Part shown: in pieces, positions 31,986 through 38,370 of the stretch
How the letters are laid out: each line of letters starts with the position of its first letter
Numbering within the stretch: the stretch's first letter is position 1
From: SVQP01 sp045587385
GTDB lineage: Bacteria > Bacillota > Clostridia > Oscillospirales > CAG-272
DNA length: 38,370 bases
Assembly: GCA_045587385.1 (NCBI GenBank)
Contig: JAZNCE010000076.1
Span: 1 to 38,370, forward strand
Reading direction: 5' to 3'
Translations under genes and position numbers: made by a program
The notes under the pieces: model-generated
Told to the model about the DNA's origin: nothing
Databases searched by the model: none
The model's input: the letters and a program-made list of their open reading frames with translations, nothing else

Positions 31986-33434
31986 TCATTTTTGCCGACC
32001 TGCGTGAATGTCGCTCTGCTTTTTGCGCCGCACCAACAGCGTCAGAAGTGCCCTGCCATCGAACGGAATGAGCGGATAGAGATACCTGCGCCCACCGTTG
32101 ACGGTCTTGTTGGTAGCCAGCAGCACCGCGATCAGCGCAGTACCCGCGGCATACCCCCACACGCCGCCCAGCGCAGTCAGGATCAAAAGACCGATGCGCA
32201 GGAATTTGAAGGCATAGCCCAGTTCGTACGAGCGTTGCGTAAAGGTGGCAATGGCAACGAAAGCCATATACAAAATGACCTCGGGAATCAGCCAGCCGAT
32301 GCCCACCGCGAAATCACCGAGGATCAATCCGCCCACGACCGAGAGCGAATTGGACAGCATGCTGGGCGTATTGAGCGACGCCATGCGCAAGCCGTCTATG
32401 ATAAACTCGGTCAGCAGCAGCTGTGCGATAATGGGAATGCGCCCTGCCTCTTGCGGAATGATAAACTGCAGCCACGCCGGTATCATTTCGGCGTTGGAGA
32501 TCAGCAAATACCACGTGGGCACCAAAAACAGCGAGAGTACGAACACGATATAGCGCACAACGCGGATATAGGTGCCGGTCAGCGGGGTAAAATAATAGTC
32601 GTTGGTCTCCTGCATGAAGTCAAAGATGCTGACAGGCAGGATCATGACCTGCGGAGAGTTGTCGCAGAAGATCAGCACGCTTCCCTCCAACACCTGTGCA
32701 GCGGCGGTGTCGGGGCGCTCGGTATAGCGGATCTTGGGAAAGGGATTATACCAGCGCGCCTTGATCAGACATTCGGCAAGAGATTGATGCCCCAGCGGCA
32801 GCGCATCGGTGTCGATGGAGGCAAGACGCTTTTCCAGTCTGTGCACGTAGTCGGGGTTGGCACGGCTTGCAAGATAGCACATGACCACGTCGGTTTTGGA
32901 ATGCCTGCCCACCGTAAAATAGCGCATGGTCAGCTGCGGGTCGCGCACGCGTCGGCGCAAAAGCGCGGTATTGAAAATCAGCGTTTCCACAAAGCCGTCG
33001 CGCGAGCCGATCATTACGCGGTCACCCTCGGGCTCTTCGGTCGAGCGCGCGGGATAGGTCCGCGAATCAACGATGAGCGCAAGAGGTCCAAAGGTAGAGG
33101 CAAGGATCAGCGTTGCGCCCGACAGCACCATTTGTACCATGAGGTCAACGTCACCCGTCACGTCACATTCCACGTGCGGCACGTTGTATTCCGCAAACCG
33201 CTCGGCAGCGGATTTGACACCGTCGGGCGGCGTTTGCAAGGAGTCCAGCGACAGAAAATGCATCATCAGCTTTTGCATGGGCGTGCCGTTTACAAAGCCA
33301 TCTATATAATACAGCGTCATTTCATCTTGTCCTACGCGCAAGACCTTACGAATGACGTCAAAATTCTCATCGGGATGCAAAAGGCTATCCAGCGTTGCCA
33401 CGTTGACCCGATAATTTTCACCCAGTTTACCCAT
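31986..33434 (-). CDS. Spore germination protein, GerA/SpoVAF family, 482 aa
   Basis: The family hallmarks are visible: a soluble N-terminal domain of about 280 residues with YPARSTEEPEGDRVMIGSRDGFVETLIFNTALLRRRVRDPQL (compare the RSxxEP...GxRDGFxExxxxNxALxRRR block), VGRHSKTDVVMCYLASRANPD, PKIRYTERPDTAAAQVLEGSVLIFCDNSPQVMILP, then five or so membrane segments including TEFIIDGLRMASLNTPSMLSNSLSVVGGLILGDFAV. Such proteins sit in the inner spore membrane and take part in germinant response or DPA release. I start at 33434 (MGKLGENYRVN) with AAAGGA upstream; the frame extends further up into repeat sequence. It stands alone, without gerB, gerC or other spoVA genes. I find no good sigma-G promoter. 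Confidence 0.87.
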   Translation of the reverse strand: MGKLGENYRVNVATLDSLLHPDENFDVIRKVLRVGQDEMTLYYIDGFVNGTPMQKLMMHFLSLDSLQTPPDGVKSAAERFAEYNVPHVECDVTGDVDLMVQMVLSGATLILASTFGPLALIVDSRTYPARSTEEPEGDRVMIGSRDGFVETLIFNTALLRRRVRDPQLTMRYFTVGRHSKTDVVMCYLASRANPDYVHRLEKRLASIDTDALPLGHQSLAECLIKARWYNPFPKIRYTERPDTAAAQVLEGSVLIFCDNSPQVMILPVSIFDFMQETNDYYFTPLTGTYIRVVRYIVFVLSLFLVPTWYLLISNAEMIPAWLQFIIPQEAGRIPIIAQLLLTEFIIDGLRMASLNTPSMLSNSLSVVGGLILGDFAVGIGWLIPEVILYMAFVAIATFTQRSYELGYAFKFLRIGLLILTALGGVWGYAAGTALIAVLLATNKTVNGGRRYLYPLIPFDGRALLTLLVRRKKQSDIHAGRQK

Positions 33435-33535
33435 AATCACGTTCCTTTTTGTGTATTCAAAGGTTAGTTTGGGAGAAAAGGAACGAAATATGATAAACAA
33501 ATTTTGGGCAACCGCCACCGCAAGGACAACCGCTC

Positions 33536-33945
33536 TTGAAAAGTTTTGATCGAGCTTTTTCAAAAGCTCGCGGGGTCTTGGGGCAGCGCCCCGAGTCGCT
33601 CGTCGCAACGAGCGAAACTCCTTATCGCCGTTTTTTGGTTCTTTTTTGCGGCTACTCCGTCAAAAAAGAACGGAGAAAATTATCTCAATGTAAAAAGAAA
33701 AAGGAAGCTACTTTGCGTAAGTAGCTTCCTTTACTGTTTATGTGAGAAAACCGATTCCGTACTTTTCTTTGACACCGCTGGCGCAAAGAAAAGTACCAAA
33801 AGAAACGCCGAGTATATTTCGCGCCTGCGGGCGCGACTCGGGGCGCTGCCCCAAGGCCCTGCGACCTTTTTGCAAAAAGGTCGATCAAAAACTCTCGTGA
33901 GTGTTGGACATTTGAGTTGTAAGGTCGATCAAAACTTTTTATGAG
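33536..33945. repeat. Foldback repeat: two diverged inverted arms around a central hairpin
   Basis: The left arm (about 33536-33680) and the inverted right arm (about 33745-33940) share the order TTTTGATCGA, an Ala-tract hairpin, CTTGGGGCAGCGCCCCGAGTCG, a second hairpin (CGCTCGTCG or CGCGCCCGC type) and a TTCTTTT...GTCAAA(G/A)AAA block. Between them lies a perfect 13-bp stem (33701-33713 with 33719-33731, AAGGAAGCTACTT). No open reading frame is credible across 33435-33961. It looks like a non-autonomous MITE-like dispersed element between two genes. Confidence 0.65.
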
Positions 33946-33961
33946 TTTGGCTTGTCCGCGC

Positions 33962-34720
33962 TCACAGCTTTTGCTGATTACACCAGATCTTCATGACCAT
34001 TTTGGTGGGTAAGAGCCACGCAAGGAATCTTGCGCGTCTGATCGCGTGCCCGCAAACGGAAACGTCGCGTCCGCGCTTCATGTCCTTGATCGCTCTGGTG
34101 ACCACCTGCTCTGCCGTATAATATCTCGCGTAATATTTGACGGTATCGTCGGTCACCGCCCTGTCAAAGAACTCGGTCTTGACCCAGCCGGGACAGATCG
34201 CCATGACGCGAATCCCCCTGCCCTTCAGCTCCACGTTCAGCGAGCGCGAGAAGCTCAGCACAAACGCCTTTGTCGCACCGTACACGCCGATATACGGCAC
34301 GGGCTGGAAAGCAGATTGGCTGTCGATCTGATAGATCTGACCGCCCTTATGCATATAGGGCAGCGTCAGATAGGTCATGCTCATCAGCGCACTTGCGTTG
34401 AGCGTGATCATCTGCTCCTGTTCTTCCAGCGCAATGTCGGTAAACGCTCCAAAGCGACCAAAGCCGCTGCCGTTGACCAGCACCGCTACGTCGGGCTGAT
34501 GCTGCTCTAAGAGAGCCTTATATGCGTCCAGCGCTTCCCTTTTGCACAGATCCAGCGCAATGGCTCTGACACGGGCGCGCGTTTGCTTGCCGATCTCCAA
34601 GAGTCTGTCCTCGCGTCTTGCGATCAGCCAAAGCTCGTCAAACTCGTTCTGTGCATCCAGCTGCAGCACAAATTCCTTACCCATACCGGACGATGCGCCT
34701 GTGATAACTGCGATTCTCAT
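33962..34720 (-). CDS. Short-chain dehydrogenase/reductase, 252 aa
   Basis: This NAD(P)-dependent oxidoreductase has the SDR cofactor motif TGASSGMG at 7-14, LVNGSGFG (NxxG type) and the catalytic Ser with YGATK (Tyr and Lys), plus CPGWVKTEFF after the active site, typical of the DltE/YqjQ-like group. The substrate cannot be told. I start at 34720 (MRIAVITG) where AAGGAG lies 9 bases upstream. It is 10 bases downstream of the phosphofructokinase gene, so the two are probably co-transcribed. The active-site triad is complete. Confidence 0.87.
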   Translation of the reverse strand: MRIAVITGASSGMGKEFVLQLDAQNEFDELWLIARREDRLLEIGKQTRARVRAIALDLCKREALDAYKALLEQHQPDVAVLVNGSGFGRFGAFTDIALEEQEQMITLNASALMSMTYLTLPYMHKGGQIYQIDSQSAFQPVPYIGVYGATKAFVLSFSRSLNVELKGRGIRVMAICPGWVKTEFFDRAVTDDTVKYYARYYTAEQVVTRAIKDMKRGRDVSVCGHAIRRARFLAWLLPTKMVMKIWCNQQKL

Positions 34721-34730
34721 ACGCGACTCC

Positions 34731-35972
34731 TTAGAAAATGATCTGCTCGGGCAAGCCGGCAACGTACTTGGGATATCTCTCGCCCTCGATCAGAGGACGC
34801 AAATATGCCAGGCACTCGTCGGTAATGCCGTTGTGCTCTGCATTGATATACGCATCGGGCACGCACTTGATCTTGTTTGCGATCTCGTGCACGTCCGCGC
34901 AGCCGATCTCGTATGCGTAAGGCTGGCTGGAAATGCGCTTATACAGCATCATCTTGCCGCTCTCGCCCTGCTCTGCTGCCAAAGCTGCCGCACGACCAAC
35001 CGAAACCGACTCTGCAATATCGGTAGCAGACACCAAATGACCTGCGCAACGCTGGCACACGTTAAGCTCAACGGAACGCACTTTGCAGCCGATGCGGTCA
35101 CGTACCGCATACTCCAGTGCCTTGCCCGTGCCTGCTAAATACTGGTGACCGAACACGTCCTTGACGCCGCTCTGCGCGCCTGCGCCTACGTACGTGCCAT
35201 CAGCAAAGCGAATGCCCTCGGAAACCGCCACAACTACGTTGGGGTGCTTTTCCAGCGCCTTCTTGGTGCTCTCGACAAACTCGTCCATACAGAAAGGCTT
35301 TTCGGGCAGGTAGACAAGATCGGGCTCTTCGCCGTTTGCCAGTCTGCCAAGAGCTGCGGAAGTGGTCAGCCAGCCTGCATCTCTGCCCATGATCTCAACA
35401 ATGGTGACCGCCTTGGTGGTGTACACAGCCGCGTCACGAATGATCTCGGACACGGTGGTCGCCACGTACTTTGCCGCCGAGCCAAAGCCGGGGGTGTGGT
35501 CGGTTCCCTCCAGGTCGTTATCAATGGTCTTGGGCACGCCCATCACGCGCATCTCGTAGCCGCACTCCGCCACGTACGCGGACAGCTTGGACACGGTATC
35601 CATGGAGTCGTTACCGCCGATATAAAAGAAATAACGAATATCATACTTCTTGAAAATAGCAAGCAGCTTTTCGTAAAAGTCGGGATCGTCCGCGTGCTTG
35701 GGCAGCTTTTTGCGGCAAGAGCCCAGTGCTGCTGCGGGGGTCAGCTCCAGCGCATCCAGCTTGTCTGCATCCTTGGCAAACTCGCACAGGTCGATGAGTC
35801 TTTCCTGCATCAATCCCTCAATGCCGTTGCGCATACCGTACAAGGTGCGGATCGCACCGTCGTTTTTGTTGATTTCCAGTACGCCGCGAATCACGCCTGC
35901 TAAGGTTGCGTTGATGGCTGCCGTCGGTCCGCCCGACTGTCCCACAACCGCGTTTCCGTATAATTTGCTCAT
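34731..35972 (-). CDS. pfp: 6-phosphofructokinase, PPi-dependent type, 413 aa
   Basis: This enzyme phosphorylates fructose 6-phosphate in glycolysis. Seen: GQSGGPTAAINATLAG, IGGNDSMDT (119-126) and MGVPKTIDNDLEGTDHTPGFG (145-165), then VEIMGRDAGWL and PEKPF. ATP enzymes carry GGDGS and PGTIDND. The Asp in place of Gly after GGN and the Lys in PKTIDND are the marks of pyrophosphate-dependent members. The start is the ATG at 35972 with GAGAGGG upstream; the longer frame runs past the promoter. Probably co-transcribed with the SDR gene. Confidence 0.9.
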   Translation of the reverse strand: MSKLYGNAVVGQSGGPTAAINATLAGVIRGVLEINKNDGAIRTLYGMRNGIEGLMQERLIDLCEFAKDADKLDALELTPAAALGSCRKKLPKHADDPDFYEKLLAIFKKYDIRYFFYIGGNDSMDTVSKLSAYVAECGYEMRVMGVPKTIDNDLEGTDHTPGFGSAAKYVATTVSEIIRDAAVYTTKAVTIVEIMGRDAGWLTTSAALGRLANGEEPDLVYLPEKPFCMDEFVESTKKALEKHPNVVVAVSEGIRFADGTYVGAGAQSGVKDVFGHQYLAGTGKALEYAVRDRIGCKVRSVELNVCQRCAGHLVSATDIAESVSVGRAAALAAEQGESGKMMLYKRISSQPYAYEIGCADVHEIANKIKCVPDAYINAEHNGITDECLAYLRPLIEGERYPKYVAGLPEQIIF

Positions 35973-36011
35973 ATATGTGCCCTCTCTTTTCATGCAAGAT
36001 TTATTGTATTT

Positions 36012-36040
36012 AGTATACCATATCGTAGCGCGATTGTCAA
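36012..36040 (-). promoter_or_regulatory. Promoter of the phosphofructokinase-SDR operon
   Basis: On the minus strand TTGACA (36035-36040) and TATACT (36012-36017) are 17 bases apart, about 40 bases upstream of the start codon. Confidence 0.88.
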
Positions 36041-36147
36041 TGAAAATGGCAGAGTAATGTAAGTTCACAGTTTATTTACAATATTTTTTGGCAAAACCGT
36101 GGACTGTTTGGCATTTTTTTGCGTCTATATAGGTAAGAGCATCATGC

Positions 36148-36176
36148 TTGACAAATATTTTCCGATATGTTATACT
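36148..36176 (+). promoter_or_regulatory. Promoter of the two-lipoprotein operon
   Basis: TTGACA (36148-36153) and TATACT (36171-36176) are 17 bases apart, 24 bases before the ATG at 36201, leaving a very short leader with TAGGAGG. Confidence 0.88.
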
Positions 36177-36200
36177 GAAAACGTAATAGGAGGATTCATC

Positions 36201-37589
36201 ATGAAAAAGAGTTTGAAATGGATATGTTTGCTGCTGCTTTGCGCAACTATGTTGACATCGTGCGGTACAGTGCTAAACGTCATGCCTGCCGCCACGACGG
36301 CAAATCAGGTCGTACGCCGCATGAATGCACGCCTTGCAAGCCTTGACGGTTACCGTATAGACGTTGCGGGAACAATTACCGCCTACTCCGGTACAACCAA
36401 GATCACAGGTACGCTGGAGGGCTTTGCCATTGAGGATCAGGGCAAAAATAAGGATGATTATTACTATCATACCGAAATGACCAACAGAAGCAAAACAAAC
36501 AACGCCAACGTTACAATAAAAACCACGGAGGCTTATTACGATGGCTACGCCTACAGCCATTACTCAGAAGGCAGCACGTGGCGCAAGCTGTGCAGCCCTA
36601 TGACCAAGAAGGAATACCTTGATTACATTTCCGATGACAGCTTGTTTGAGTTGGAAACAGATGATTGCAAGAGCCGTCAGTTTGAAAAAACCGAGGACGG
36701 TTATACCGTAAACTATTCCGACTATTCCACGGGCGCTATCGAGGATTTCTTTGAAAAGATGGATCTGGATGAGGATCTGTTTGGAAAAATGCCGAAGGAT
36801 CTGAAGATCACTATCACAACCGACGCGGACTATTACCCCAAAACGTTCACCTTTGAAATGGTATTTGAGGAAAACAAAAATTCGTATTATAAGCCTGAGT
36901 TTTCCATGACCATGACCTTCTCCCAATTTAATGAGGTTGAACGCAAGACCAATAGCCTCTCCCCCGATAAATACAAAGAGATTGAAAGCCTTGCCCTGCT
37001 TGAGGAGGTGGAAGAGCTGATCAATGACCGTATTGATGCCAAAGAAGGCAGCTTTACCACAGAGACCCGAGCAAGCGTCAGCTTTATGTCGCAATCCAAT
37101 ACGGAAACTGAAACCAATAAGGTGACGTTTTCCCGCAACAAGCAAGGATTCACCTTTGAAACGGAAGTGACAAAGAAGGACGATTCACAGCACATTTCCT
37201 ATTCAAATGGAGAAAAAACGATTCGCTACAGCGATGATAAAACGGACACCACCAAGATGTCCGAGGATGACGCGGAAAAATTCATTGCCGAGCTGCTCAA
37301 CGATCCTGTCATGGGCTATCACAAGAATTACGTAGCGGATATCAAAGCAACCGAGGACGGATACGAAATAACCATGGACGTTGGAGAGAGTGCTGCGCTT
37401 GGACAGATCATCACAAGTGCGGGTGCCAAGTTCTCCTCCGGCTCGCATACCATTAAAATCAAGGTCGAGGACGGCAAGATCACAAAGATCGAACACGGTT
37501 ACCGTGCAAGCGGCACGGTACAGATCGGCATCAATCAGAAAGCAACGCTCAACTATACCGGCAGCATGACCGTGACGTTTGACAAATAA
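36201..37589 (+). CDS. Lipoprotein with internally repeated module, 462 aa
   Basis: ATG 36201 follows TAGGAGG by nine bases. The signal peptide MKKSLKWICLLLLCATMLTSC has a lipobox LTSC, so the protein is anchored outside the membrane. Two similar halves are visible: each begins with a beta-rich segment (YRIDVAGTITAYSGTTKITG..., TTETRASVSFMSQSNTETETNKV...) and ends with a block starting EDGY and a KI(T/K)-rich strand (DLKITITTDADYYPKTFTFEM, SHTIKIKVEDGKITKIEHGY). That suggests a duplicated LolA/LppX-like beta fold, seen in many clostridial lipoproteins that may bind lipids. I recognise no catalytic motif. Internal repetition is judged by eye. Confidence 0.75.
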   Translation: MKKSLKWICLLLLCATMLTSCGTVLNVMPAATTANQVVRRMNARLASLDGYRIDVAGTITAYSGTTKITGTLEGFAIEDQGKNKDDYYYHTEMTNRSKTNNANVTIKTTEAYYDGYAYSHYSEGSTWRKLCSPMTKKEYLDYISDDSLFELETDDCKSRQFEKTEDGYTVNYSDYSTGAIEDFFEKMDLDEDLFGKMPKDLKITITTDADYYPKTFTFEMVFEENKNSYYKPEFSMTMTFSQFNEVERKTNSLSPDKYKEIESLALLEEVEELINDRIDAKEGSFTTETRASVSFMSQSNTETETNKVTFSRNKQGFTFETEVTKKDDSQHISYSNGEKTIRYSDDKTDTTKMSEDDAEKFIAELLNDPVMGYHKNYVADIKATEDGYEITMDVGESAALGQIITSAGAKFSSGSHTIKIKVEDGKITKIEHGYRASGTVQIGINQKATLNYTGSMTVTFDK

Positions 37590-37601
37590 GAGGAGTTCAT
37601 C

Positions 37602-38102
37602 ATGAAAAAAAGCATTCGCATTATCGGCATAGCAATGCTTTCCCTGCTCTTGATCGGCAGCACGGCGGGATGCTCTCTGCTTGGCGGATCCTCTGATATG
37701 CCCCCCACCGAGATCACGTTTTACGATATCAAGATCTCCCTGCCTTACGGGTACATCATTGATTCAACGCAAAGCGACGAGTATCTGCGTGTATATGAGA
37801 AGGGCTTTTACAAAAGCTTGATCATACTCTCGATAGACGCCTTTGAGGGTGATCCTGCCGAGTGGCTGGACGGATACGCGGACTACGTCAACCAAAATGG
37901 CTGGACGGCACAGCGAACCACGTTTATGGAACACGATGCCGTATACTCCGTCTTTACCGACAAAGAGGGAAAACCTGGCAGAGAGATGATGTTTATCTAT
38001 AACAACTACTGCTATGCAGTTTCGTTGCGTGGCGGTACCGAGCAGGACTTCAACGACCTGCTTGCCACCGTCAACCTGAAAGACACAACCGTGGAAATGT
38101 AA
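37602..38102 (+). CDS. Small lipoprotein, 166 aa
   Basis: AGAGGAG precedes the ATG, 12 bases after the larger lipoprotein gene. The signal peptide MKKSIRIIGIAMLSLLLIGSTAGC carries a lipobox (TAGC). The mature part (ITFYDIKISLPYGYIIDS, SIDAFEGDPAEWLDGYADYVNQNGW, MMFIYNNYCYAVSLRGGTEQDFNDLLATV) has the pattern of PsbP/DUF1795-like small domains, in which a beta sheet is followed by a conserved ending. The function is unknown. It presumably works with its operon partner. Confidence 0.72.
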   Translation: MKKSIRIIGIAMLSLLLIGSTAGCSLLGGSSDMPPTEITFYDIKISLPYGYIIDSTQSDEYLRVYEKGFYKSLIILSIDAFEGDPAEWLDGYADYVNQNGWTAQRTTFMEHDAVYSVFTDKEGKPGREMMFIYNNYCYAVSLRGGTEQDFNDLLATVNLKDTTVEM

Positions 38103-38107
38103 CACTC

Positions 38108-38138
38108 TCCCCTACCGCACGTGCGGTAGGGGATTTTT
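38108..38138 (+). terminator. Terminator of the two-lipoprotein operon
   Basis: This is a perfect 26-base palindrome (TCCCCTACCGCAC and its complement, 38108-38133) followed by TTTTTC. Confidence 0.9.
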
Positions 38139-38164
38139 CTCGCGTTTTGTTCACAAAATAACCG

Positions 38165-38194
38165 TTGACAAAGTCCGCGCTGCGGGTGTATAAT
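38165..38194 (+). promoter_or_regulatory. Promoter reading toward the window end
   Basis: TTGACA (38165-38170) and TATAAT (38189-38194) are 18 bases apart. The gene it serves lies beyond 38370. Confidence 0.75.
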
Positions 38195-38254
38195 GAAAAT
38201 GGTATTTTGGGGGCATAATTGCCTCATACTATAGCCGAAGAGAGCCGAACTCAT

Positions 38255-38362
38255 ACGCCCTGCGGCGAGTATTTTTCGCGTCTTTCGCCAAATCTCGTCT
38301 TGCAAGATGCGTATCTTGCTTCGCCTCGCTTTGACAAAATCCATCAAAAAATACAACGCCGG
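38255..38362. repeat. Long imperfect inverted repeat at the window end
   Basis: GCGGCGAGTATTTTT near 38262 and AAAAAATACAACGCCG near 38346 can pair, enclosing CTCGTCTTGC/GCATCTTGC-like internal stems. No gene is visible. The layout resembles dispersed hairpin repeats rather than a regulator, but it follows the promoter at 38165 and could be transcribed. Confidence 0.4.
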
Positions 38363-38370
38363 AGGGTGCT

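Noticed and set aside
30632..33467. Plus-strand frames of 416 and 501 codons opposite rsmH/mraZ and the germination gene
   Set aside because: Shadows of confident minus-strand genes. The first also runs through the mraZ promoter and a terminator.
33440..33540. Sigma-G promoter upstream of the germination gene
   Set aside because: A CATATTT element is present on the minus strand, but no matching -35 box lies at the required distance.

Overview
The window looks like chromosomal DNA of an anaerobic, endospore-forming member of the Bacillota, class Clostridia, probably a gut lineage known mainly from metagenomes. The basis is a fused IspH-ribosomal S1 gene, a GerA/SpoVAF-family germination protein, a PASTA-containing division PBP, a PPi-type phosphofructokinase, strong AGGAGG ribosome binding sites and many consensus TTGACA-N17-TATAAT promoters. 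I cannot name a genus. There are no rRNA, tRNA, CRISPR or intact insertion-sequence genes.

Layout. (1) 1-8610 is an accessory region. It holds a terminator, a remnant of prephenate dehydrogenase, and a plus-strand module: promoter, 20-codon leader ORF, exported 178-aa protein, two tandem paralogous lipoproteins with a duplicated leader and gene start, and two MacB-like ATPase-permease fusions. A terminator, palindromic repeats and a truncated exported ORF follow. (2) 8611-14240 is a minus-strand operon from one consensus promoter: RpiR-type regulator, HI0933-like flavoprotein, cmk, plsC-like acyltransferase, ispH-rpsA fusion. (3) A GNAT acetyltransferase (minus) and a divergent plus-strand operon follow: a stand-alone N-terminal domain resembling ATP-grasp carboxylate-amine ligases, a MurE-like ligase with an altered DNPR motif, and an SGNH hydrolase. 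(4) 18090-31790 is the division and cell wall (dcw) cluster on the minus strand: mraZ, rsmH, ftsL-like, PBP, murE, murF, mraY, ftsW, murG, ftsQ/divIB, ftsZ. murD, murC, murB and ftsA are absent. mraZ has a clear MraZ-type operator, the PBP gene has its own consensus promoter followed by a structured leader ending in a U-tract, and ftsZ has its own promoter. (5) 31840-36040 holds a GerA/SpoVAF protein, a roughly 400-bp foldback repeat, an SDR enzyme and a PPi-type phosphofructokinase. (6) 36148-38131 is a plus-strand operon of two lipoproteins, followed by a terminator, a promoter reading out of the window and a repeat-like element.

How it fits together. Most of the window makes peptidoglycan precursors and the division machinery: lipid II synthesis by MurE, MurF, MraY and MurG, septal polymerisation by FtsW and the PBP, and the FtsL/FtsQ/FtsZ scaffold. 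A second, atypical wall-ligase operon stands next to it. The main candidates for something undescribed are that ligase operon, the structured leader of the PBP gene, the long N-terminal extension of the FtsL-like protein, and the lipoprotein/dual-ABC module with its mosaic duplication. All assignments come from reading motifs; no database search was run.
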